NCBI GenBank assembly: GCA_017302855.1
Contig: JAFLBY010000014.1
Span: forward strand, 1 to 34,444
Direction of reading: 5' to 3'
DNA from: Candidatus Kapaibacterium sp.
Lineage (GTDB): Bacteria; Bacteroidota; Ignavibacteria; Kapaibacteriales; UBA961
DNA: 34,444 nucleotides
Part shown: one piece after another, positions 1 to 8,446 of the stretch
How positions within the stretch are numbered: position 1 is the stretch's first letter
Layout: each line of letters opens with the position of its first letter
Notes under the pieces: model-generated
Told to the model about the DNA's origin: nothing
Database searches by the model: none
The model's input: only the letters and a program-made list of their open reading frames with translations
Made by a program: the position numbers and the translations under genes

Positions 1-1
1 G

Positions 2-505
2 ATAAACCCTACATCGCATCACAGTTCTGAATGGATACATATAAAAATACTTCAAGCCAAATTAAAAGCTAAGGATAATCAAAAGTATTTGTGGGAACAT
101 TCAATTCTTTCACTTGACTTTGGTGAAGACAAAATTCCGGTAAATAAAACTAATCGTGACCTCCATAATTTGCAAAAACAGCTTTATGCACAGCTAAACG
201 AAAGAATGTATTTTATAAAGCCCAAAGACCCGATTGTAGCACAATTATTATTTGATTTAGGCAATATTTGTGCCTTGACAACCGATGTACAAAACACGCT
301 GCAAGTGTATCAAGAAGCAAAGCACTATGGGTACACTTCAGAACTCGTGGATAAAAGAATTTCTTATTTAGAACAAGTTCAATGGATTGGTGGATTAAAA
401 AGGACGATACTTGATTGGATTGTCATAGCAATTTTATTGGTAGTTCTAATAATAGGAATTGACGGAATATTGTTATTGTATAAACGAACAAAAAAACAAG
501 ATTAA
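2..505 (+). CDS. C-terminal part of a TPR-like membrane protein, 5' end outside window
   Basis: The reading frame is open from base 2, so the gene begins upstream of the window; the first internal TTG (base 89) is not a credible start. The visible 167 residues are mostly helical and polar, with a stretch (FDLGNICALTTDVQNTLQVY, followed by a Tyr/Glu-rich helix) that resembles a tetratricopeptide helix pair. A single hydrophobic segment (WIVIAILLVVLIIGIDGILL) and a short Lys-rich tail close the protein, so it is probably anchored in the inner membrane with most of the chain outside the cytoplasm. I do not recognise a named family. No gene follows for almost 300 bases, and a degenerate copy of the dispersed repeat lies just downstream. 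Confidence 0.7.
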   Translation: MNPTSHHSSEWIHIKILQAKLKAKDNQKYLWEHSILSLDFGEDKIPVNKTNRDLHNLQKQLYAQLNERMYFIKPKDPIVAQLLFDLGNICALTTDVQNTLQVYQEAKHYGYTSELVDKRISYLEQVQWIGGLKRTILDWIVIAILLVVLIIGIDGILLLYKRTKKQD

Positions 506-552
506 GAGATGAAGCACGAAAAATTTAATCAAACCCGACAAGTACACTTAAG

Positions 553-620
553 TTGAGAACACTATTGCTACGACGGATAAAGATTTGTCTGTCTTGCCAA
601 AATTTTGTAGTTTAGAGAAA
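553..620 (+). repeat. dispersed promoter-bearing repeat, copy A (degenerate)
   Basis: It shares the core ccaaaattttgtagttt and, more weakly, the upstream TTGAGAAC element with the better copies at 11769 and 13288. It is the most diverged copy and no right arm is recognisable. The rest of the 506-801 gap shows no gene. Confidence 0.45.
584..615 (+). promoter_or_regulatory. Bacteroidota-type promoter in repeat copy A (imperfect)
   Basis: TTTG at 584-587, 20 bases, then TAGTTTAG at 608-615. The spacing is identical to the other five copies but the -7 element has one mismatch to TAnnTTTG. It would fire toward the zinc-ribbon gene at 802. Confidence 0.35.
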
Positions 621-801
621 ACAAATGGGTTAATCCGAGAGAATACAATTGTAAAGACATCATATATCTTAACAAATGGATACAAAGCACATCATCATGA
701 CAACAATAAATTAATAAACAAATCTTCTCAGTTAGCTGACTCTATCTCCTAAAAGGGGTAGGACATTTGTGGAAAAAATCACTCATTAAACATCAAAACG
801 T

Positions 802-1098
802 ATGAAATGTCCAAATTGTAATGTGAGTTTACTCATGACAGACCGTAATGGTATTGAAATTGATTATTGTCCGGAGTGTCGCGGCGTGTGGCTTGACCGC
901 GGAGAACTTGATAAAATTATTGAACGGTCTTCGCAGAATGTCAAACAGAGCAAGGCAGATACGTATGTTGAAAGTCAACGTTTTTCCAAAGACAAGGACG
1001 AACGCTACCACAAAGACTATGATAATCGCTATTATAAAGACGACGACAAGCGCTATAAACATAAAAAGGGATTATTGGGCGAATTGTTTGATTTTTAA
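802..1098 (+). CDS. small TFIIB-type zinc-ribbon protein
   Basis: A 98-residue protein. The N-terminal 40 residues carry two CxxC knuckles (Cys3/Cys6 and Cys23/Cys26) followed by RGVWLDRGELDKI, the signature of the zf-TFIIB family (Pfam PF13453), which binds one zinc ion. The rest is a very charged, Tyr/Lys/Asp-rich low-complexity linker with repeated RYxKDxD units, ending in GLLGELFDF. Such proteins are widespread in bacteria and their cellular role is not established. It lies about 75 bases before the TonB receptor on the same strand; I see no evidence that the two work together. Confidence 0.85.
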   Translation: MKCPNCNVSLLMTDRNGIEIDYCPECRGVWLDRGELDKIIERSSQNVKQSKADTYVESQRFSKDKDERYHKDYDNRYYKDDDKRYKHKKGLLGELFDF

Positions 1099-1173
1099 AG
1101 TAGAATACAACTAAATGTCATATCTCTATGATAAGGGTATGTAATGTGCATTATTCACAATTATATTCAGTAC

Positions 1174-3546
1174 ATGAAATTTATAGCCATATTACTTGTA
1201 ATACAGTCTTGTATTTCTTTCCAGATCTTTGCTCAACAAATATCTATTGGTAATGTTAAAGGTACTGTCATTGACAGCAAAACGAAACAGCCCTTGGTGG
1301 GTGTAACAGTGCAAATAGTCGAGACAAAACAAGGAGCAATTACGGATACAAATGGGAACTTCATTATTAACGCAGTAAAGGTCGGAAAGTATATTGTCAA
1401 GGCTAGCTCTCTTGGCTACACATCGGCACTTTTGACAGAGCAAAGCGTTCTTAATGGAAAAACATTATCTCTCTCGATTGAGCTTAATGAAGATTTTATA
1501 CGTCTGAAAACTATCGAAATATCGGCTTTTCGATATGAAAACAATAAAACAAAGCCTATTTCAACATTTAGTTTCAGCAGAGATGAAATTTCTCTGAATC
1601 CCGGAGCGCAAGGGGATATTTTTAGAGCTATCGGTATGTTGCCGGGCGTTTCAAGCAGTGGGGGTATATATTCGGCTATTGCTGTTCGCGGTCAGGGGGT
1701 ACGAGATAATGTTTATATGGTGGATGATATTCCACTGACAGAGGTAGGACATTTAGAAGGTAACAGTTTTTTTAATGACCCCAATGGCGGTAGGTTCAGT
1801 ATTTTTGCACCAAGAGTAATTGATAATGCAATATTCCAAGGGGGTGCCTTTGGAGCTGAATTTGGACGTAGAAGTGCATCCTATCTTGGATTAAGCATTA
1901 AGGAAGGAAATAATGAAAGCACAGTAATTGATGGGCAACTCGATTTATTGGGTGTTTCATTAAATTATGACGGAAAAAGTTATTTTCACGATAAAACAAC
2001 ACTTTTTCTGTCGGCGAGGTATCAGAACTTTTATCCACTCGTCCACTTAGTTGGTCTCCAAAACTTAGGACTCCCTTCCTATGCGGACTTTATTGTAAAA
2101 ACTACAACCGAACTTGATGCAAAAAACAAGTTATCTATTCTTACAATAATCAGTCCCGAAAGTTTTGTGAGAGATATGGGCAATGTCTATGCGGACAAAG
2201 ATTTGAATTTACTGTATTTGCCAGATTTCAAGAGAAATAAAACTCTTGTTGGAGCAAACTTACGAACATTAATAGGAGCAACAAGTGTATGGAAAAATAT
2301 ACTTTACTTCACAAACTATTCCTCGATGGTACATGTGGGAAAGGCATACCCGAGGCAAGACTCTAACGGCATACTTCGAAGCAACATTTTTGCTAATATC
2401 AATCCCATTCAAACCCAACAATATAGTGAAAATAAATGGGGATTTCGTTCAATTATGGAAACATCATTTTTGAAGAATGATCGATTGATAGTTGGTATTG
2501 AAGGTGATTTACTGCAACTTTTCAATGACAGGGAACTTCTTGTGAATGATACAAACTTTATTTTTAGACGCAATCAATTGTTAAATCCTACACAAAATTT
2601 TCAAGTAATAACACCTGATTTTGTTAATGCAAATTTTGATGATTTTTCATTTAATGGCTCCGGATTTATCAGTTACTTTATTGAGTTTAGCAATAAGCTC
2701 TCAATGAATATAGGTCTAAGATCGGATTATAGTGGTTTTTCCCAAGAAATCGTCATAGCACCGAGAACCAATATCAATTATGACTTAAATGAAAATAATA
2801 GTCTAAGTTTTGGCGCAGGAATCTATTACCAAGACCCCGTATATTCTGATATAGCAGATCTTCCGCAAGGCAATACTCTCACAATGGAGAAAACACAGCA
2901 ATTAATCGTTTCATATAAATCCTACTTGCCTGATGATATAAAAATAACACTTGAAGGGTGGTATAAACATTTCAGTAATATGGTTACCACCCCAATAAAC
3001 GGCAGTATTCTGCGAAATAATAATGGGACAGGTTTTGGTCAGGGCATAGATATCTCTGTCACAAAAAGACTTACAAAAGAATGGCATGGTATCATGAGTT
3101 ACTCATATATGGAAGTAAAAAGAAATGACCATGACGGATTGGGATTATATGATTTTTCTTTTAGTCAACCACATCAAATTAACTTTATGGTCAGCTATCA
3201 AATAAGCCCTGCATTATCTATTTCAGGGAAATACAGATATGCGACAGGCAGACCAACCGACAACTATCAAATATACAGCAATGTCCTCAACAATACAGAT
3301 AACTATCTTTTTGGGATGGAACTTTTAGGTAGAAACCAAGGACGCTTACCCCACTTTTCAAGTTTAGATATTCGTGTCAATTACAGCTTTTATTTAAGCG
3401 ACATAAAATTTATTGCATTTTTTGACGTAGTAAACATATTAAACAGAAAAATTGCCAATAGTGAGAACTTTAATTATGTTAAGGGGAAAACTTATTTTGA
3501 CGGTTTGGCAATATTTCCAACAGGAGGATTAAAGTTTGAATTTTAA
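1174..3546 (+). CDS. TonB-dependent outer-membrane receptor with carboxypeptidase-like N-terminal domain
   Basis: About 790 residues. I chose ATG 1174 over the upstream ATG 1144 because it gives a clean signal peptide (MKFIAILLVIQSCISFQIFA). After it comes a CarboxypepD_reg-like beta-sandwich (GNVKGTVIDSKTKQPLVGVTV through about residue 100), then the TonB plug (LPGVSSSGGIYSAIAVRGQG, YMVDDIPL) and a long alternating-hydrophobic region that fits a 22-strand barrel, ending in an aromatic-rich strand (GGLKFEF). The carboxypeptidase-like extension is typical of Bacteroidota receptors. No SusD partner, regulator or periplasmic enzyme is adjacent, so the substrate cannot be inferred. It could be an orphan receptor for a chelated metal or a peptide or glycan. 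Confidence 0.88.
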   Translation: MKFIAILLVIQSCISFQIFAQQISIGNVKGTVIDSKTKQPLVGVTVQIVETKQGAITDTNGNFIINAVKVGKYIVKASSLGYTSALLTEQSVLNGKTLSLSIELNEDFIRLKTIEISAFRYENNKTKPISTFSFSRDEISLNPGAQGDIFRAIGMLPGVSSSGGIYSAIAVRGQGVRDNVYMVDDIPLTEVGHLEGNSFFNDPNGGRFSIFAPRVIDNAIFQGGAFGAEFGRRSASYLGLSIKEGNNESTVIDGQLDLLGVSLNYDGKSYFHDKTTLFLSARYQNFYPLVHLVGLQNLGLPSYADFIVKTTTELDAKNKLSILTIISPESFVRDMGNVYADKDLNLLYLPDFKRNKTLVGANLRTLIGATSVWKNILYFTNYSSMVHVGKAYPRQDSNGILRSNIFANINPIQTQQYSENKWGFRSIMETSFLKNDRLIVGIEGDLLQLFNDRELLVNDTNFIFRRNQLLNPTQNFQVITPDFVNANFDDFSFNGSGFISYFIEFSNKLSMNIGLRSDYSGFSQEIVIAPRTNINYDLNENNSLSFGAGIYYQDPVYSDIADLPQGNTLTMEKTQQLIVSYKSYLPDDIKITLEGWYKHFSNMVTTPINGSILRNNNGTGFGQGIDISVTKRLTKEWHGIMSYSYMEVKRNDHDGLGLYDFSFSQPHQINFMVSYQISPALSISGKYRYATGRPTDNYQIYSNVLNNTDNYLFGMELLGRNQGRLPHFSSLDIRVNYSFYLSDIKFIAFFDVVNILNRKIANSENFNYVKGKTYFDGLAIFPTGGLKFEF

Positions 3547-3689
3547 ACAATTTTCTTCTAAACAACAACCAAAACTAAGCTTATATTTTTCAATAAGTCG
3601 AGACTCAAAAAATAAAAAAAACAATTGTTACTTTCGACAGATTCACGGATACTGACATTTTTTACCTTGGGATATATTGAACCGAGTAA

Positions 3690-3818
3690 AATTTAAAGAC
3701 AAAGAATATTGACTTGCAAACAGAAGGATACATCGAAGAATGTAATGATGCTGATTTTGTATTCTTTGGCAGCACAATTTGGATGGAAAGCCAAAGTTTT
3801 GTAGTTTTGGGGGAATGA
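3690..3818 (+). pseudogene. possible decayed coding remnant ending in repeat copy B
   Basis: Between the receptor and the next gene an open stretch without start codon reads as a plausible protein tail (LQTEGYIEECNDADFVFFGS), then runs into the repeat. Adjacent frames contain similarly protein-like fragments (TDTDIFYLG just upstream), which suggests an old frameshifted gene. The evidence is only protein-like composition, so this is weak. Confidence 0.2.
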
Positions 3819-3823
3819 AAGGT
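3770..3823 (+). repeat. dispersed promoter-bearing repeat, copy B
   Basis: Shares the core from caatttggatgg through aaagttttgtagttttgg and ggaatgaaagg with the copies at 10783 and 11840. Left and right arms are not recognisable. It lies 36 bases before an orphan exported protein, as the island copies precede their own genes. Confidence 0.7.
3778..3809 (+). promoter_or_regulatory. Bacteroidota-type promoter in repeat copy B
   Basis: TTTG at 3778-3781, exactly 20 bases, then TAGTTTTG at 3802-3809; this matches the TTTG/TAnnTTTG consensus of Bacteroidota primary sigma factor promoters. It points at the gene starting at 3859. Confidence 0.6.
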
Positions 3824-3858
3824 GAATTGGGTTACGATGAGAAACTGATAACACTTCA

Positions 3859-4413
3859 ATGAAAATCAATAAAACTCTCATATTTATATTTTTCCATTTG
3901 ATAACAACCTTATCATTTGGTCAAATCAATTCTGAAAATAGGACATCTGAATTAATTGAAAAATTGAATTGGGGTTCTATAAAAATTGATTGTCAACTAA
4001 TTTTGATTTTAACTCAAACTGATTCAGTATCAAATGAGTTAGTAAAAATAGGAAAACCTGCAACAGAAAAACTTCTTTCTTCAATAAAAGTCCCAAATAA
4101 AACTGTTGCAATTCATATAATTTTAACAAGAATTTATGAAGATACAGAGCAAAAAGCAGAAGGATTAAGCACAATATATATTTATAAAAATTGCAAAGAA
4201 TTACACGGTTGGCATCATGTATATAATGGAATATTTTGGAGTTGGAACTCTGAAGAAGGAGAGTCTATTAACCAAAACCAAATTGATAGTGCTTTTACTT
4301 ATTGGCATAAGAAATTGATTTCAAAAGAACCTGTTCAAATGCAGAACAGAAAAGAAATTTTTTCAATTCTTGATAAAGAAGCTAAAATCAAATTTCCTTG
4401 TATTGACGAATAG
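3859..4413 (+). CDS. exported protein of unknown function
   Basis: 184 residues. An N-terminal signal peptide (MKINKTLIFIFFHLITTLSFGQ) predicts export; there is no lipobox cysteine. The mature part is helical at first (SELIEKLNWGSIKIDCQLIL) and then carries a Trp-rich segment (LHGWHHVYNGIFWSWNS). I do not recognise the family. The gene is AT-rich, has no functional neighbour, and sits directly behind repeat copy B, so it looks like an accessory gene acquired together with that repeat. No repeat copy is evident after it. Confidence 0.7.
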   Translation: MKINKTLIFIFFHLITTLSFGQINSENRTSELIEKLNWGSIKIDCQLILILTQTDSVSNELVKIGKPATEKLLSSIKVPNKTVAIHIILTRIYEDTEQKAEGLSTIYIYKNCKELHGWHHVYNGIFWSWNSEEGESINQNQIDSAFTYWHKKLISKEPVQMQNRKEIFSILDKEAKIKFPCIDE

Positions 4414-4597
4414 ATAATACAAACAATCAAACAAAGTTCAACATCGTAATTTAGAAAAAATTATTAAGTTAAATTTAGTACATGAAAACATATCTGAAAG
4501 TTTGGATGTAAAGTAAAAACTTCGTACAATACCGGTAAGTCTTCCTCCAAAACAGTATTTCACATTGCATTTTGCCTCCCCTACATCTTAGGAAGCA

Positions 4598-5566
4598 TTA
4601 TTTTTTGGTACTCTCACAACCATTACAATGGTGACTTTGAGCAAAGCTGTCGGATTCTATTTGAAATGTGGAATGTGATAATGAATAATCATTTTCTATT
4701 TTAAATCGCACATCGCCCAATATTTCTTCATGAGAGCGCTGTCCATCACTGACAATATGGGCACTGACAGCATTATTGTCTGTGTCTATTTGCCATACAT
4801 GAATATCATGAACACTTTTGACACCCTCTACAGATAAAATTGCATTTTCTATCACGGTGCGGTCTGCTCCTTTGGGCGCGACATCCATAAGAATCCGCGC
4901 AGCCGAACGCACTAATTTATATCCATTCCGCACAATAAACACAATAATTAATAAGGATAAAACAGGGTCAATCCATTCAATATGGGTAAAGTGCATAATA
5001 ATGCCACCAATTATCACTGCCAATGATGACAATAAATCCGACATCACATGTAAATATGCACTGCGCGTGCTGAGATGATGCGATTTATAAAGCACTATGG
5101 CACTTATTCCATTAGCAATAAAACCAAATCCGGCAACAGCTAACATCGTGTCACCATGCACATGCTCCGAATGACCTAAAAGTCTTTCTACCGCTTCTTT
5201 TATCACCAATACGCATACCGACAATAATACCACACCATTCACAAGTGCCGCGATTATTTCAACACGTTTAAATCCAAAAGTAAATCGCTGTAATTTTTTT
5301 TTATCGTTTTTGGATGCTTCATATAAACGCAAAGCCAGATATGCCACCAATAAAGCTCCGACATCCGTAAGCATGTGCCCCGCATCGGCACGCAAGGCAA
5401 TACTATTTGCTATATAACTGCCTATAAGTTGTACCACCATTATACTTGCTGTGGTAATCATGGCAATAAGCAAAGAACGTCTGTCTTTACTTATATGATC
5501 AACATGGGAATGATGATGGTCGGAATGGTCATGAGTATGATTATGATGGGAATGATGATGCGACAT
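4598..5566 (-). CDS. cation diffusion facilitator (CzcD/ZitB-type) metal efflux protein
   Basis: 322 residues, six-helix inner-membrane antiporter of the CDF family, which expels Zn2+ (or Co2+/Cd2+) in exchange for protons. The N-terminus is strikingly His-rich (residues 1-24). The metal-site motifs are visible: Asp61, His64 and Asp68 in ADAGHMLTD of helix 2, and His173/Asp177 in HVMSDLLSS of helix 5. Another His patch (GHSEHVHGD) lies in the loop around residues 131-139, and the C-terminal cytoplasmic domain has the usual GVKSVHDIHVWQI motif. The last residues (SHHCNGCE) add a further possible Cys/His metal site. The start lies 27 bases after the stop of the SUI1 gene on the same strand, so co-transcription is likely. 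The precise metal is not determined by sequence. Confidence 0.92.
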   Translation of the reverse strand: MSHHHSHHNHTHDHSDHHHSHVDHISKDRRSLLIAMITTASIMVVQLIGSYIANSIALRADAGHMLTDVGALLVAYLALRLYEASKNDKKKLQRFTFGFKRVEIIAALVNGVVLLSVCVLVIKEAVERLLGHSEHVHGDTMLAVAGFGFIANGISAIVLYKSHHLSTRSAYLHVMSDLLSSLAVIIGGIIMHFTHIEWIDPVLSLLIIVFIVRNGYKLVRSAARILMDVAPKGADRTVIENAILSVEGVKSVHDIHVWQIDTDNNAVSAHIVSDGQRSHEEILGDVRFKIENDYSLSHSTFQIESDSFAQSHHCNGCESTKK

Positions 5567-5593
5567 ATCTGTATATCTACGTTCAAAAAATTA

Positions 5594-5923
5594 TTATTTT
5601 GCAAGAGTAAAACCCATTCCCGTAAGAATTTTTTTTACTTTTTCGCTATGCTCCCCTTGTATTTCAATGGAATTATCCAATACACCGCCTCCGGCACCAC
5701 ATTGCGATTTAAGTTTACGAGCAATATCGTCTAATTCAGCGGGTGTGGACTGAAATCCCGTAATAAGAGTGACTGTTTTTCCTTTTCGTCCTTTACTGTC
5801 ATGAACTACTTTTAATTTTTGCGGTTTACCATCATAACCCTTTTTGACGGACTGTTGTTCTTGTTTTCTGTCCGATTCCGGTAATAATGAAGCTAAATCG
5901 GACAATGAAGATAACTTTTGCAT
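5594..5923 (-). CDS. SUI1/eIF1-like translation factor (YciH family)
   Basis: 109 residues from the ATG at 5923; a start 54 bases further upstream only adds an unrelated Phe/Asn/His-rich tail, so I take the internal one. The C-terminal 75 residues show the SUI1 fold signatures: KVVHDSKGRKGKTVTLITGF, then LDDIARKLKSQCGAGGG and IEIQGEHSEKVKKIL. This family (bacterial YciH, eukaryotic eIF1) binds the small ribosomal subunit and affects start-codon fidelity; its bacterial role is less clear. It sits between the transglycosylase (74 bases upstream) and the CDF pump (27 bases downstream), all on the minus strand. Confidence 0.92.
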   Translation of the reverse strand: MQKLSSLSDLASLLPESDRKQEQQSVKKGYDGKPQKLKVVHDSKGRKGKTVTLITGFQSTPAELDDIARKLKSQCGAGGGVLDNSIEIQGEHSEKVKKILTGMGFTLAK

Positions 5924-5997
5924 AGTGTGAAAATGCGTATAATTATTTGAAAAGTTTGATGTATGGAATAAAATCAATGATAGTGCATATATTTACA

Positions 5998-7038
5998 CTA
6001 CTTATCCATGCCTAATTTTTCGGCTAAAGTCAGCACAGCGCTAACATAATCTTTGCTATTATTGTAATGGAACACAGCTTTTTCATGTGATTCTCTATCC
6101 TTGCGCCATCCATTAACCGATAAATAATTTGCCACACTAAAAATAGCGTCTTGCTCATCGAATAAATTGATTTTCCCATCACCGTCACCGTCCACTGCCC
6201 ATGAACGATAACTTGATGGTAAAAACTGCGATAAACCGAAGGCACCTGCGAATGATCCTTTTATATCGAGAACATCGGCATGATAGCGCGAACGCATGGA
6301 ATCGAGAGCCATTAATTGATCTATTGCCCATGCCGATTTTTTATTTGCTCTTTGTTCTATTTTTTTCTCTAATTCATACAGCCCTGTCGTATCTTTTTTT
6401 TCTGATAATTCTTGGCGAACGACATTTTTATTTTTTTCAATATTTTCAGGACGATTGGCTAAGGCAACCGATAAGAACACACTTGCAATGGAATGATTGC
6501 CTGTAATTTTTCCGAATTTTGTTTCTATCCATAAAATGGACGTGATGGCTTGTTTGGGCACATTGTACTTGGCTGCTGCACTATCAAGGTCACGGGAATG
6601 TTGTTCCATAAAAGAGACCCCCTTATTCACCGAATACGCATCATGATGTTGGCTGTAATCGGTTGGTTTTCTATAGCCCGTCACATTAATTTTGACAAGC
6701 GACTCTTTGAACTGCACTCGGCTGTCAGTCATCAGGCGCACTAAAAATGCAGTGTCCATGCCTTTTTGCAAAAGCGGTTGCATTATCGGAGCAAAAACCG
6801 CATGGTTTGAAGAGTGCCAATATTCCGGCAGATACAAAGCGATGCCCGTGCGTGGTGGTGGCGGAGTTGCTTCCTTCGATTGTGACGGAGCCGAACCGCA
6901 TGAGCGGAACAATAACATACCCGCCGCCATTATCCATAATGACGATACCGAAAAACGCAGATATAATGAATGTGATTTCACGTGATGAATATTCCTTAGA
7001 AACAGATTTACTACTGCCATTGAACTGTGAAAAAGCAC
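5998..7038 (-). CDS. MltB-like lytic murein transglycosylase
   Basis: 346 residues. Lytic transglycosylases cleave the MurNAc-GlcNAc bond of peptidoglycan in the periplasm, leaving 1,6-anhydro-MurNAc. The SLT_2/MltB features are present: the putative catalytic glutamate is Glu172 in SILWIETKFG, followed by GAFGLSQFLPSSY (about 265-277) and the DGDGDGKINLFDEQDAIFSVANYL segment (about 283-306). The N-terminus has one hydrophobic stretch ending LLFRSCGS, which could be a poor lipobox or a signal anchor; the true start may be one of the later ATG codons (residue 7). The gene is first in a minus-strand run with SUI1 and the CDF pump and is divergent from kynureninase with 84 bases between. Confidence 0.88.
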   Translation of the reverse strand: MLFHSSMAVVNLFLRNIHHVKSHSLYLRFSVSSLWIMAAGMLLFRSCGSAPSQSKEATPPPPRTGIALYLPEYWHSSNHAVFAPIMQPLLQKGMDTAFLVRLMTDSRVQFKESLVKINVTGYRKPTDYSQHHDAYSVNKGVSFMEQHSRDLDSAAAKYNVPKQAITSILWIETKFGKITGNHSIASVFLSVALANRPENIEKNKNVVRQELSEKKDTTGLYELEKKIEQRANKKSAWAIDQLMALDSMRSRYHADVLDIKGSFAGAFGLSQFLPSSYRSWAVDGDGDGKINLFDEQDAIFSVANYLSVNGWRKDRESHEKAVFHYNNSKDYVSAVLTLAEKLGMDK

Positions 7039-7122
7039 TGCTTACCCACAGATGTTTATTGTTTTCTTCCTAATTTGCACTCTGATTTGCGAGTACAACG
7101 ATTTTAAACCGCTATTGTTTTT

Positions 7123-8415
7123 ATGAACGAATATACTAATTCTCTTGATTTTGCGTGCCGGCTTGACAATGCCGACGAGCTTCATCATTTTCGCGGACGC
7201 TTCCATTTTCCGTGTTTTCAAGACAATACCATTTTTTACTTTTGTGGTAATTCTTTGGGGTTAATGCCAAAAACCGTTCAATATGCCTTACTTCATGAGC
7301 TTGAAGATTGGCACAAATACGGCGTTGAAGGTCACTTCATGGCACGTAATCCTTGGTTCAGTTATCATACCTTGCTTCGGGAACCTCTTGCCATGCTAAC
7401 AGGCGGGCTACCCTCCGAAGTTGTCTGTATGAACACACTGACCGTGAATCTCCACTTGATGATGGTATCGTTTTATCGTCCAACACAAGAACGCTTCAAA
7501 ATTATCATCGAAGCCGGAGCTTTTCCATCCGACTATTATACCGTAGAGACACAAATAGCGTTCCATGGTTACAACCCCGAAACGGCACTTATCGAAATTG
7601 CACCCCGCGAAGGTGAAACAACCCTCCGCACAGAAGACATTGTTCGCACTATCGAAGAGCATGGCTCATCGGTGGCTTTGGTGCTTTTCAGTGGTGTGCA
7701 GTATCAGACGGGGCAACGTTTTGACATGAAAGCTATCACCGAAGCCGCGCATAGCATTGGTGCAAAAGCAGGTTTCGATTTGGCTCATGCCATTGGCAAT
7801 GTGGAATTGGCTTTGCATGATTGGGATGTGGATTTTGCTGCTTGGTGTTCCTACAAATATCTGAACTCGGGTCCCGGTGGCATAGGCGGGGTTTTTGTGC
7901 ATGAACGTCACGGCTCATCGCCCGATGTACCTCGTTTCGGGGGCTGGTGGGGCTATGAAGAATCCACACGTTTCCAAATGAAGAAAGGATTTAAACCTTC
8001 ACAAGGGGCTGATGGCTGGCAATTATCGAATGCTCAAGTGTTTCAAATGGCTGCACTCAAAGCATCGCTCGATATATTTCAAGAAGCAGGTTTTGATACG
8101 CTATGTGCAAAACGAGATCAATTGACGGCTTTTCTTGAATTTCACATTAACGATATGCTCGACAATAATCCCGCAATTCCGCTCACTGTGCTCACACCCA
8201 AAGAAAAAGAGCAGCGCGGTGCGCAATTATCTCTCGCTTTTTCTGAAAGAGGAAAAGAATTACATAAAAAATTAACGGATATAGGCTTTATCGGTGATTG
8301 GCGCGAACCCAATATTATTCGTATTGCACCCGCACCACTGTATAATTCCTTTACCGATATTTATCATTTCCGCACTGCATTAGAAACACTGTGCGCAGAA
8401 ATGTGGCCTCATTAA
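7123..8415 (+). CDS. kynU: kynureninase
   Basis: 430 residues, the usual length for bacterial kynureninase, a cytosolic PLP enzyme that splits L-kynurenine (or 3-hydroxykynurenine) into anthranilate (or 3-hydroxyanthranilate) and alanine. Diagnostic segments are all present: YFCGNSLGLMP near the N-terminus, NTLTVNLH (104-111), AGAFPSDYY (131-139), GFDLAHAIGN with PLP-binding Asp219, and WCSYKYLNSGPGG with Schiff-base Lys245, then GGWWGYE. No tryptophan dioxygenase, formamidase or quinolinate-pathway gene is in the window, so whether it serves tryptophan breakdown or NAD synthesis cannot be told. The next gene starts 31 bases downstream on the same strand and is probably co-transcribed. Confidence 0.96.
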   Translation: MNEYTNSLDFACRLDNADELHHFRGRFHFPCFQDNTIFYFCGNSLGLMPKTVQYALLHELEDWHKYGVEGHFMARNPWFSYHTLLREPLAMLTGGLPSEVVCMNTLTVNLHLMMVSFYRPTQERFKIIIEAGAFPSDYYTVETQIAFHGYNPETALIEIAPREGETTLRTEDIVRTIEEHGSSVALVLFSGVQYQTGQRFDMKAITEAAHSIGAKAGFDLAHAIGNVELALHDWDVDFAAWCSYKYLNSGPGGIGGVFVHERHGSSPDVPRFGGWWGYEESTRFQMKKGFKPSQGADGWQLSNAQVFQMAALKASLDIFQEAGFDTLCAKRDQLTAFLEFHINDMLDNNPAIPLTVLTPKEKEQRGAQLSLAFSERGKELHKKLTDIGFIGDWREPNIIRIAPAPLYNSFTDIYHFRTALETLCAEMWPH

Positions 8416-8446
8416 TAGACATTATTTATTCAAAGGTGATAATAGT

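Noticed and set aside
802-1114. Overlapping frames on both strands across the zinc-ribbon gene
   Set aside because: They arise from the low-complexity Lys/Asp/Tyr codons; only the frame with four CxxC cysteines is credible.
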